Below, piece by piece: positions 7,358 to 14,999 of a DNA stretch of 64,000 bases. The notes beneath the pieces were generated by a model. That model saw nothing but the letters and a program-made list of their open reading frames with translations, ran no database searches and was not told where the DNA came from. The translations under genes and the position numbers were made by a program. The stretch comes from Chryseobacterium sp. JAH (GTDB taxonomy: Bacteria > Bacteroidota > Bacteroidia > Flavobacteriales > Weeksellaceae), in contig NZ_LMAH01000001.1 in the NCBI RefSeq assembly GCF_001507335.1, positions 186,001-250,000 of the forward strand, read 5' to 3'. The first letter of the stretch is position 1, and every line of letters starts with the position of its first letter.

Positions 7358-9751
7358 TTAATTTCTCAACGGTTTCCCTTTCTGTAACATAAACTGAATT
7401 CTCTCCAAAGTTTTTCTTTCACCACAAAGCTGAAGGAACGTTTCTCTTTCAAGATTCAATAAGTATTGTTCGGTAACGACTGTTGGCTCAGAAAGATTTC
7501 CACCTACTAAAACATTAGCTAATTTATCGGCAATTAATTTATCATGTTTCGAAATAAAATTACCCGTTAACATCTGATCCGTTCCCACATAGAACATTCC
7601 AAGAGCGTCTTTTCCAAGAACTTTCACCGTCTGTTCAATGGGTTGGGTGTAACCATGCTCTGCCAAACTTTTTGCCATCATTTTTGCGGTCATGATCTGA
7701 CGTTTCTTATCAACTACGACTACATCTTTTCCTTTTTCTAAAATTCCCATATCGTAAGCTTCGTAAGCTGAAGTGGCAACTTTACCCATCGCAATATTCA
7801 TGAAAGCTTCACGAAGTCTGTTGTTTTTAACATCATCACTATGAAACTCTCTTGAAGTTCTCAAAGCAAATTCTTTCGTTCCACCACCACCTGGAATCAC
7901 ACCAACTCCGGTTTCTACCAATCCTATATAAGTTTCTGCTGCTGCAACCACTCTGTCGGCGTGCATGGTCATTTCGCAACCACCTCCTAAAGTCATTCCG
8001 TGAGGAGCAACTACAACAGGAATTGATGAGTAACGAACTCTCATCATTGATTTTTGGAAATATGCAATCGCCATATTCAAATCGTCCCAATCTTGTTCGA
8101 TCGCCATCATTAGAATCATCGCCAAATTAGCTCCGACAGAGAAATTGGTACCTTGATTTCCGATGACCAATCCATCATATTCTTTTTCGGCTAAATCAAT
8201 CGCCCTGTTTAATCCATCCAAAACTTCTCCACCCAAAGAGTTCATTTTAGAACGGATCTCAAAGTTGATAATTCCGTCACCCAAATCTTCAATCGACGAA
8301 CCTGAATTGCTCCAAAGCGTCTTATTTTTTCGGATATTATCTAAAATGATAAATGATTCCTGACCCGGAATATTGTTGTAATTTCCTGAGTTTTTATCAA
8401 AGAAAATACTTTGTCCGTCGTCATTAACTTTATAAAACGATTCGACATTATTCACCCAATCCGAAACTTCGTAGCCTGCTTCTATTGCCAATTCGATTCC
8501 TTTTTGAACTCCCACAGCGTCCCAAATTTCGAAAGGTCCGTCTTCCCAGCCGAAACCAGCCCTCATCGCATCGTCTATTTTGTAAACTTCATCCGAAATT
8601 TCCGGAACTTTGTGAGAAACATAAGCGAATAATGCGCCCAAAGATTTTCTGTAAAGCTCTCCAGCTTTGTCTTTTCCACCAATTAAGACTTTAAACCTAT
8701 CAATTGGCTTGTCGATATTTTTTGTTAATTCTAAAGTAGGGAAAGAAGATTTCCCTTGCAGTTCGTATTCTAAAGTGTCAAGATTTAACCCGTGAATTTC
8801 AGATTTTCCGTCAGCACTTTTTACTTTTTTGTAGAAGCCCTGTTCGGTTTTTGAACCCAACCATTTATTAGCAACCATTTTCTGAATGTACTCAGGAAGG
8901 GCAAAAACATTGTTGAAATTATTCGCTTCAGCACCACTTTGACGAACTCCATTTGCTACCATCACCAAAGTATCCAAACCAACAACATCGGCTGTTCTGA
9001 ATGTTGCCGATTTTGGTCGCCCGATTATTGGACCTGTTAATTTGTCAACATCAGAAACATTTAAACCTAATTTCTGAACATTGTGTAGCAAATCCATCAT
9101 CGAGAAAACACCAATTCTGTTGGCAATAAACGCAGGAGTATCTTTAGCTAAAACTGTTGTTTTCCCAAGGAATTTTGCTCCGTAATTCATGTAAAATTCA
9201 GCAACTTCCGGATCTGTATCATGGGTTGGAATTACCTCCAAAAGAGGAAGATACCTTACAGGATTAAAAAAGTGAGTTCCTGCAAAATATTTTTTGAAAT
9301 CATCACTTCGTCCTTCTACCAACATATTGATTGGAATTCCGGAAGTATTGGAAGACACCAAAGTTCCTGGTCTCCTGAACTGCTCGATTTTTTCATAAAC
9401 CGATTTTTTGATGTCAAGTTTTTCTACAACGACTTCAATAATCCAGTCAGTATCTTTTATTTTCTTTAAATCATCATCGAAATTTCCTACTTTAATTCTC
9501 TCCGCAAATTTTGGGGAATAGAGTAGTGCAGGGCTAGATTTCTTTAGTTTTTCAAAGTTTTCAGAAGCAATTCGGTTACGAACAGCTTTATCATCTTTGG
9601 TCAAACCTTTTTTCTGTTCAGCTTCATTCAGTTCAAAAGGAACAATATCAAGCAGTGAAACCTGCACTCCGATGTTGGCAAAGTGTGCTGCAATACCGCT
9701 TCCCATAATTCCTGAACCTAAAACCGTTACATGTTTGATTCGTCTTTTCAT
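7358..9751 (-). CDS. fadN: 3-hydroxyacyl-CoA dehydrogenase/enoyl-CoA hydratase (FadN type)
   Basis: The 797-residue bifunctional enzyme hydrates enoyl-CoA and oxidises the 3-hydroxyacyl-CoA with NAD. The dehydrogenase comes first: the dinucleotide fold GSGIMGSGIAAHFANIG starts at residue 12, and SSNTSGIPI and AGTHFFNPV follow. The crotonase domain is C-terminal (about 490-690), with GNQGTNFSVGANL and HGMTLGGGCEMTMHADRVVA and the oxyanion and acid-base region VETGVGVIPGGGG. This order is the reverse of E. coli FadB and matches Bacillus FadN (YusL). Thiolase and acyl-CoA dehydrogenase follow in the same order as the Bacillus fadNAE operon. A MarR gene lies 45 bases upstream. Confidence 0.9.
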   Translation of the reverse strand: MKRRIKHVTVLGSGIMGSGIAAHFANIGVQVSLLDIVPFELNEAEQKKGLTKDDKAVRNRIASENFEKLKKSSPALLYSPKFAERIKVGNFDDDLKKIKDTDWIIEVVVEKLDIKKSVYEKIEQFRRPGTLVSSNTSGIPINMLVEGRSDDFKKYFAGTHFFNPVRYLPLLEVIPTHDTDPEVAEFYMNYGAKFLGKTTVLAKDTPAFIANRIGVFSMMDLLHNVQKLGLNVSDVDKLTGPIIGRPKSATFRTADVVGLDTLVMVANGVRQSGAEANNFNNVFALPEYIQKMVANKWLGSKTEQGFYKKVKSADGKSEIHGLNLDTLEYELQGKSSFPTLELTKNIDKPIDRFKVLIGGKDKAGELYRKSLGALFAYVSHKVPEISDEVYKIDDAMRAGFGWEDGPFEIWDAVGVQKGIELAIEAGYEVSDWVNNVESFYKVNDDGQSIFFDKNSGNYNNIPGQESFIILDNIRKNKTLWSNSGSSIEDLGDGIINFEIRSKMNSLGGEVLDGLNRAIDLAEKEYDGLVIGNQGTNFSVGANLAMILMMAIEQDWDDLNMAIAYFQKSMMRVRYSSIPVVVAPHGMTLGGGCEMTMHADRVVAAAETYIGLVETGVGVIPGGGGTKEFALRTSREFHSDDVKNNRLREAFMNIAMGKVATSAYEAYDMGILEKGKDVVVVDKKRQIMTAKMMAKSLAEHGYTQPIEQTVKVLGKDALGMFYVGTDQMLTGNFISKHDKLIADKLANVLVGGNLSEPTVVTEQYLLNLERETFLQLCGERKTLERIQFMLQKGKPLRN

Positions 9752-9796
9752 TAATATTTATTTTAGTTATTTGCAATTGATCGGGCTTCGATTACC

Positions 9797-10249
9797 TTAC
9801 TTTCTATGATTGAGATCTGCAGCAATTTTCATAATCTCTGTCATAACTTCTTTGAAAGTTTCCAGTTTTTCCGGAGCAATTTTTTCCATGACTTTTTTGT
9901 TGAAATTCACAACGACTTCTTTAGACATATTTCGTGAACTTAACCCTTTATCCGTAAGCTTTATTATTACTTCGCGCTTATCAGTTGTGGTTTTTTCTTT
10001 ATAAATATATCCGTTGTCTTCGAGGAGTTTTATAATTCTTGTAAGAGAAGTAGGCTCGATTGCCATTTTAGGTCCTAAATTAGTGCTTCTTGTGCCTTCT
10101 TTGGGATCTATTTTCAATAGAGTAAGAGCTTGAACAGCTGTAGAATCGTGTTCCTGTGCCAGCTCAGTGTACATTTTAGAAACAGCTAACCAAGTCTGCT
10201 TTAAAATGAGATCAACATTTTCTGTTTTTTCTTTATTATTATCCATCAT
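9797..10249 (-). CDS. MarR-family regulator of the beta-oxidation operon
   Basis: This 150-residue protein has the MarR fold: an N-terminal dimerisation helix, the winged helix-turn-helix with GPKMAIEPTSLTRIIKLLEDNGYIYKEK (about residues 70-97), the wing TDKREVIIKLTDKG and C-terminal dimer helices. As the first gene of the leftward fadN-fadA-fadE run, it is the natural candidate for a repressor that senses fatty acids or acyl-CoA. Two long palindromes, one of them perfect over 20 bp, lie upstream and are its probable operators. The ligand is inferred from neighbours only. Confidence 0.85.
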   Translation of the reverse strand: MMDNNKEKTENVDLILKQTWLAVSKMYTELAQEHDSTAVQALTLLKIDPKEGTRSTNLGPKMAIEPTSLTRIIKLLEDNGYIYKEKTTTDKREVIIKLTDKGLSSRNMSKEVVVNFNKKVMEKIAPEKLETFKEVMTEIMKIAADLNHRK

Positions 10250-10271
10250 GTTTTTGCTAATCGGTATGTAT

Positions 10272-10279
10272 CAAATGTA
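10272..10279 (-). promoter_or_regulatory. -7 element for the MarR-fad operon
   Basis: On the minus strand TACATTTG (10279-10272) matches TAnnTTTG and lies 22 bases before the ATG. No TTG at the expected -33 spacing was found; that position falls inside the first palindrome (10284-10303), so a bound repressor would block the promoter. Confidence 0.5.
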
Positions 10280-10283
10280 GCAA

Positions 10284-10303
10284 ATATTATGCATGCATAG
10301 TAT
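10284..10303. promoter_or_regulatory. MarR-type operator, proximal copy
   Basis: ATATTATGCATGCATAGTAT is a 20-bp palindrome with one mismatched pair, directly upstream of the -7 element of the marR gene. It shares the core TATGCATGCATA with the distal copy, whose centre is 83 bp away. Confidence 0.75.
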
Positions 10304-10366
10304 TATTGAATGTTAAAATTTATTAACAACCTGATTTACAATTGATTAAAATGTATGATTAGCATA

Positions 10367-10386
10367 ATACTATGCATGCATAGTAT
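10367..10386. promoter_or_regulatory. MarR-type operator, distal copy
   Basis: ATACTATGCATGCATAGTAT is a perfect 20-bp palindrome lying 117 bp upstream of the marR start and 27 bp from the end of the ABC ATPase gene. With the proximal copy it forms a pair of sites on about the same DNA face (83 bp, close to eight turns), which would allow repression by looping or cooperative binding. Confidence 0.75.
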
Positions 10387-10412
10387 GTGAGAAATACAAT
10401 TAAAGTATTGAT

Positions 10413-11336
10413 TTAATGAAGTGTTGAGATTAATTTAAGTATTTCTTCAAAGGATTCACATTTGTAGCATTTATTCTCATATGAAATCTCCCAAATTGAA
10501 TCGTTGAAATCGAAAGTGAAAGCTGATAAATCTTTTTGAAAGTTTTTCTGTAGCAAAGAATACAACATTTCTTTTTGGATCTCAGGAGATTTTATGGAAG
10601 GAGATACAAAATTCTCATTAAACTTAAAAACTGATGCATTCGTCAACTCATCATGCTGCAGCAAAACATCTTCTACAATTCCTGAATAAAGTTGACTGTC
10701 TTTAATATACCACAATTTATCGGCAAATTCTTTTGCTAACCGCCAGTCGTGAGATGAAAATACAATGAGTTTGTTTTGTTGTCTGGCTAATTTCCGAAGG
10801 GTTTTAAGAATAATTAATTTATTTTTTTCATCCAGATGAGTCGTGGGTTCATCCAAAATAATTATTGGGGAATTTTGCGTCAAAGCTCTTCCTATAAATG
10901 CTTTTTGCAGATTTCCGTCTGAAAGATTCCTAAGGAGTGTATTTTTATACTGAGTTAAATCTAATTCTTCTATAATGTTTTTAACTTCCTCTCGGTCTTG
11001 CTTTTTCAGTTCAAAATAAAAAGGATAATAAATGTATTTACCTAAGGAAATTAAATCTTCAACGGTATAGTTCTGAGGTATGATAGCTTTAGAAAAAACA
11101 ATAGCAATATTTTCTGCAATTCCTTTTACTGAAAAATCTTTTACATTTTTATTGTTAATTAAAATTTCCCCACTCAACAATCGATTCTGGTTAAGAATTG
11201 ATTTGATTAAAGTTGTTTTTCCTACACCATTGTTACCAATCAAAAGGCATATGTCACCTAAATTCAAAGATGCATTGGCATTTGAAATTAAGGTTGTGCT
11301 GTAGCCGATGTTAGCTTGTTTGATTTGTAGGTGCAT
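10413..11336 (-). CDS. ABC transporter ATPase, iron/siderophore importer type
   Basis: The 307-residue protein is a FecE/FhuC-like ATPase subunit. It shows Walker A GNNGVGKTT (34-42), signature LSDGNLQ (138-144; the canonical form is LSGGQ), Walker B IIILDEPTTHLDE (158-170) and the switch His in VFSSHDWR. About 60 residues after the nucleotide-binding domain form an extension I do not recognise. A FecCD-type permease gene lies upstream in the same orientation, 165 bases away. No substrate-binding protein gene is adjacent. The class is secure; iron, haem or cobalamin as cargo is inferred. Confidence 0.85.
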   Translation of the reverse strand: MHLQIKQANIGYSTTLISNANASLNLGDICLLIGNNGVGKTTLIKSILNQNRLLSGEILINNKNVKDFSVKGIAENIAIVFSKAIIPQNYTVEDLISLGKYIYYPFYFELKKQDREEVKNIIEELDLTQYKNTLLRNLSDGNLQKAFIGRALTQNSPIIILDEPTTHLDEKNKLIILKTLRKLARQQNKLIVFSSHDWRLAKEFADKLWYIKDSQLYSGIVEDVLLQHDELTNASVFKFNENFVSPSIKSPEIQKEMLYSLLQKNFQKDLSAFTFDFNDSIWEISYENKCYKCESFEEILKLISTLH

Positions 11337-11501
11337 TCTTTTATTTAATAGAAATAAAAATGATAAATAATATAAGTGTAATAATTAATTTGTCTCTGTG
11401 TTACTTGATATTCAGTTTAGGTGGCTACTTCATAATAATTATAACATTTTATTTTAAGTAATTTCTTTCCAATTAAAAGTTGACTCACTCATAATGCACT
11501 T

Positions 11502-12473
11502 TTAAACCTTATTTTGCTTCAAAAGCATCACCAAAATGACAGGAATTCCAAATACTGAACTAATTACATTTAAAGGTATCTGACTTTTTTCAGCTGCAAT
11601 AGAAAACATCAACATCATTAACATCCCCAAAAACATATTCAAAATCCACTGCTGCCACAATTTTGCAGGATTGTAAACTAATCTGCAGAAGTGGGGAACG
11701 ATAATCCCTATAAACAAAATGGGTCCTAAAAAAGCTGTAATAGAGGCAGATAAGAGAGATGACGTTACAATAATCAGTATTTTTAAATGACTTAAATTAA
11801 CTCCTAGACTTTGTGCATAAGAACTTCCTAAAGAATTTCCTATCAGAGGTTTGATCGTTTTAAAACAAAAAAATAACCCAATCCCGACTAAAATCGACAA
11901 CACTATAATTTGATTCCTTGAAACCATATTATTAGCTCCAAAAGACCACAAAATATAATTTTTCAAACTTTGATTTTCGGCATAAAACTGAAGCAAAGAA
12001 ACTATTGCTCCTGCAAAAGCGGAAACTAAAAATCCGAAAATAATCAAATATGATTTATCCTGGAATTTATTTGACATTGAAAGTAAAACCAACATCAATA
12101 GCAGACTTCCGACAATTGCTGATAAACTTAAAAAACTATTTTGTAAAAATTCAGGAAGTAGAATACTGTGCGAAAAAAAAATATAAAATGCTACAGATAA
12201 GCTTGCAACAGATGTAATTCCCAAAATATCAGGTCCTGCAAGCGGATTTTGGAAGTATTCTTGCATCAAAAATCCCGATGTCGGGATAGAAATTCCTGCC
12301 AAAAGCATGACCAACACTCGGTTGACTCTGATCTCCGCAATTTGTCCGTTTTCTGAACTTTGAAAAAAATCATGTAGCTTTAAATTTAAAAATCCTGTAT
12401 TCAGATTAATGAACGCCATAAAAATAATTGCGATGATTAATAATAAACACAGAGTCTTAAATTTGTTTGACAT
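11502..12473 (-). CDS. FecCD-family ABC permease
   Basis: The 323-residue integral membrane protein has about nine to ten hydrophobic segments and the family landmarks RVLVMLLAGISIPTSGFLMQEYFQNPLAGPDILGI near residues 52-86 and FLGPILFIGIIVPHFCRLV in the C-terminal half, where the cytoplasmic loop meets the ATPase. It is the inner-membrane channel of an iron-complex or vitamin B12 type importer. It pairs with the ATPase downstream and follows a thioredoxin-like lipoprotein gene by 22 bases. The usual binding protein and TonB receptor are not in this window. Confidence 0.88.
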   Translation of the reverse strand: MSNKFKTLCLLLIIAIIFMAFINLNTGFLNLKLHDFFQSSENGQIAEIRVNRVLVMLLAGISIPTSGFLMQEYFQNPLAGPDILGITSVASLSVAFYIFFSHSILLPEFLQNSFLSLSAIVGSLLLMLVLLSMSNKFQDKSYLIIFGFLVSAFAGAIVSLLQFYAENQSLKNYILWSFGANNMVSRNQIIVLSILVGIGLFFCFKTIKPLIGNSLGSSYAQSLGVNLSHLKILIIVTSSLLSASITAFLGPILFIGIIVPHFCRLVYNPAKLWQQWILNMFLGMLMMLMFSIAAEKSQIPLNVISSVFGIPVILVMLLKQNKV

Positions 12474-12495
12474 AGCACAATAAATTCTGAAAGAA

Positions 12496-13062
12496 CTATT
12501 TAATTAACAAATTGATTTTTGAATTCAACAAATCTGAAGTCATCATTCCTAAATATTCATCGGTTTTATCACCCTTTCTCATATAAGTAAATGGTATTGC
12601 ATCACCTTTCCATTCTTTAAAATTGTTCTTAAAAAATGTTTCATCAAGTTGACCGCCATCCAAAAGAATAGTGTTACTTCTGATTCCCTGTGCATCAACA
12701 AATTTCTGTACCTCAGAATTCCAAACTTCTTTTGTATCTAAACTAATGAATGTGATTTTTACAGGCTGACCTTTCATTTCTGCAATCTTATCCTTAAAAT
12801 GTGGAATTTCTCTTACACAAGGACCACACCAGGTTGCGAAGAAATTGGTTACATATAAAGTATCATTTTTCGTCTGAAGAAAATCAGTTGTTTGTTGGGG
12901 ATTTAAAACTTTTAGATCTACCGTTGTATGCACTATTCCAGTTTCTGGAACTGCAGCTGAAATTGAATCATTTGAAGATGTATCTGCCTCTGATTTTTCT
13001 GCTTCTTTTTTGCAACTGAAAAGTGTCGCTGCTAGAAATATTGATAATAATATCTTTTTCAT
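12496..13062 (-). CDS. TlpA/ResA-like thioredoxin lipoprotein
   Basis: The 188-residue protein has a lipoprotein signal peptide with lipobox LFSC (C17), a charged linker, then a thioredoxin fold with the redox motif WCGPC (C79 and C82) and a cis-Pro segment DAIPFTYM. Such proteins reduce or exchange disulfides in the periplasm, often for cytochrome maturation. The gene lies 22 bases upstream of the FecCD permease, so it may be co-transcribed with the metal importer. The substrate cannot be read from the sequence. Confidence 0.85.
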   Translation of the reverse strand: MKKILLSIFLAATLFSCKKEAEKSEADTSSNDSISAAVPETGIVHTTVDLKVLNPQQTTDFLQTKNDTLYVTNFFATWCGPCVREIPHFKDKIAEMKGQPVKITFISLDTKEVWNSEVQKFVDAQGIRSNTILLDGGQLDETFFKNNFKEWKGDAIPFTYMRKGDKTDEYLGMMTSDLLNSKINLLIK

Positions 13063-13243
13063 ATATGTACCTTAATGGTTTTAATAATACCGTTTATTTT
13101 CTTTTATATCTTACCCAAAAGTTCATTATAAAGATTTCATAGGTAAATATTCTATTGTTACAATGAAATATACGATGTGTACTTCTCACTGGTTTTGTTT
13201 GCAAGAAAATAACGTCGATACGATTTCGTAATTATTTTTTATC

Positions 13244-13251
13244 TATTTTTG
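13244..13251 (+). promoter_or_regulatory. -7 element before the 2Fe-2S reductase gene
   Basis: TATTTTTG matches TAnnTTTG and lies 9 bases before the ATG at 13261, so the transcript would have almost no leader. No TTG was found at the expected -33 position, which weakens the call. Confidence 0.4.
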
Positions 13252-13260
13252 ATTTGAAGT

Positions 13261-14385
13261 ATGGAACAACAAATCTACAAAGGAAAACTGACGCAGTTTC
13301 ACCGTCTAAAAATAGCTAAAAAGGAAGACCTGACCAAAAATACTTTTTCTCTAGAGCTCGATATTCCTGAGAATTTAGAGGATAATTTTAAGTTTGAAGC
13401 GGGGCAATATATCAGTATATATTTCAAATCTCATGGTAAGGATATTGTCAATGATTACTCGATGACTTCAGCTCCGTACGAGAAAAAAATAATTTTAGGA
13501 ATAAAAGTCGCTTCTCCTGATGGAGCAGCTTCTCAACTTTACCAAAATTATAATGTCGGAGATGAACTTCTTGTGAGCGAACCTAACGGAAGATTCACTC
13601 TGGTTTCAAAACCTAGTGAATTTAGAACCATAGTTGGTTTTGCAGGAGGAATTGGCATTACACCTATTTTAAGTCATTTTAAAAATATCTTACACCGAGA
13701 ACCAAGAACCAGACTGTATCTGTTTCTAGGAAATAAGAGTGCTGAAGAATTGATGTACCGTGAACTTCTTGATAATTTAGCAAGACAACATGCAAACAGA
13801 CTGCAGATTTTTTATTTTTATTCACAGGAAAAAACATCAGACCAATTTTTCTACGGAAGATTAGATGCTAAAAAATTAAATTTAATTATCAATCAGATCC
13901 TTCATTTGGATGATACCGATGAAGAATCAACAATCTGGGATGCAGTAGATGAAGTTCTGATCTGCGGAAAAGGTGAGATGATTAAAACTCTTGCAAATGC
14001 TTGCTACCATCACGGAATTCCAAAAAAAAATATTCATTTCGAATTGTTTGAGGAGTTCAATGATGACATTTATCCTGTAGAAAAAGAATTTCCCTTAATC
14101 GAAAATGTGCAGGTAGATTTTAAAATGTTTGGAAAAGAATATCATACAGAGCTCCCTAATAACCGTGAAAAAATTCTTCAGCAACTATTAATTCAAAAAT
14201 TCAATGTTCCTTATTCCTGTAAGTCAGGAATTTGCGGGAGCTGCGAATGTACATTGGAAGATGGAGAAGTTGAGCTTCTTGAAAATGAGTATCTCACTGA
14301 AAAAGAAGAAGCGCAAGGTAAAATTTTGGCATGCATGTCAATAGCGAAAACTAAGAAAATAAAGCTTAACTTTGATTTCAATTGA
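13261..14385 (+). CDS. Ferredoxin-NAD(P)H reductase-type flavoprotein (PaaE-like)
   Basis: The 374-residue electron-transfer protein has three modules. They are an FAD-binding barrel (about 10-110) with DYSMTSAP at 65-72, an NAD(P)-binding domain opening with GFAGGIGITPILSHF (126-140), and a C-terminal plant-type ferredoxin domain whose cysteines C320, C325, C328 and C358 have the C-x4-C-x2-C-x29-C spacing for a 2Fe-2S cluster. This is the arrangement of the phenylacetyl-CoA epoxidase reductase PaaE and related reductases. No paa oxygenase genes are nearby, so the partner oxygenase or desaturase is unknown. The end overlaps the next gene by four bases. Confidence 0.85.
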   Translation: MEQQIYKGKLTQFHRLKIAKKEDLTKNTFSLELDIPENLEDNFKFEAGQYISIYFKSHGKDIVNDYSMTSAPYEKKIILGIKVASPDGAASQLYQNYNVGDELLVSEPNGRFTLVSKPSEFRTIVGFAGGIGITPILSHFKNILHREPRTRLYLFLGNKSAEELMYRELLDNLARQHANRLQIFYFYSQEKTSDQFFYGRLDAKKLNLIINQILHLDDTDEESTIWDAVDEVLICGKGEMIKTLANACYHHGIPKKNIHFELFEEFNDDIYPVEKEFPLIENVQVDFKMFGKEYHTELPNNREKILQQLLIQKFNVPYSCKSGICGSCECTLEDGEVELLENEYLTEKEEAQGKILACMSIAKTKKIKLNFDFN

Positions 14386-14999
14386 GAATCATCCGAAACA
14401 TATTTAAACTGATAATAGCATCATTAGAACTAGTTTTTCTATTGATATGCCTTTCTAATATATGGGTTTTCGGACTGACTAATGGAAGAACGTACAATAA
14501 GATATCAAAAATTCCACCCCGCGAAATAGCTCTGGTATTGGGAACTTCACCGAGAATGAGATCAGGGGTTTCCAATCCGTATTTTACCAAAAGAATGGAT
14601 GCGACAGCGTTGCTTTATCATCATGGAAAGATTAAAAAAATTATTGTCAGCGGCGAAAAAAGCAAAGGCTATAATGAGCCTGCTGCAATGAAAAATTACC
14701 TTATTTATCAGGAAGGTGTGCCTGAAGACATTATCATTGAAGACCCAAAAGGATTCAATACCTACAAGAGCATTTTGCGCTGCAAAGACATTTACAAAAA
14801 GAAGAATGTCATCATTGTTTCACAAGGATTCCATAATCTTCGTGCACTGTTTTTTGCAAGAAATAATAATATGAACGCATTAGGTTTTGATGCACAGGAT
14901 GTCAACAAACCCGAAAGTTTCTACAGAAACCAGTCGAGAGAAATTCTTGCACGAGTGGTTGCTGTAGTGTATTTTGTTCTGGGAATATCTCCAGATTAG
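14382..14999 (+). CDS. SanA/DUF218-family envelope protein
   Basis: The 205-residue protein has an N-terminal membrane anchor (about residues 5-30) and a DUF218 domain like SanA/YdcF. Landmarks are IALVLGTSPRMRSGVSNPYFTKRMDATALLYHHGKIKKIIVSG, FNTYKSI and SQGFHNLRALFFA. SanA affects envelope permeability in enterobacteria by an unclear mechanism. The start is TTG at 14382, overlapping the TGA of the upstream reductase as TTGA. No ATG occurs before the DUF218 core, so the coupled TTG start is preferred. Its stop overlaps the convergent tamL stop by four bases. Confidence 0.8.
   Translation: MRIIRNIFKLIIASLELVFLLICLSNIWVFGLTNGRTYNKISKIPPREIALVLGTSPRMRSGVSNPYFTKRMDATALLYHHGKIKKIIVSGEKSKGYNEPAAMKNYLIYQEGVPEDIIIEDPKGFNTYKSILRCKDIYKKKNVIIVSQGFHNLRALFFARNNNMNALGFDAQDVNKPESFYRNQSREILARVVAVVYFVLGISPD

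Noticed and set aside
7839..8694. Open frames of 66-92 codons inside the fadN gene, on both strands
   Set aside because: Same reasoning: they are by-products of the codon use of a long, well-supported gene.
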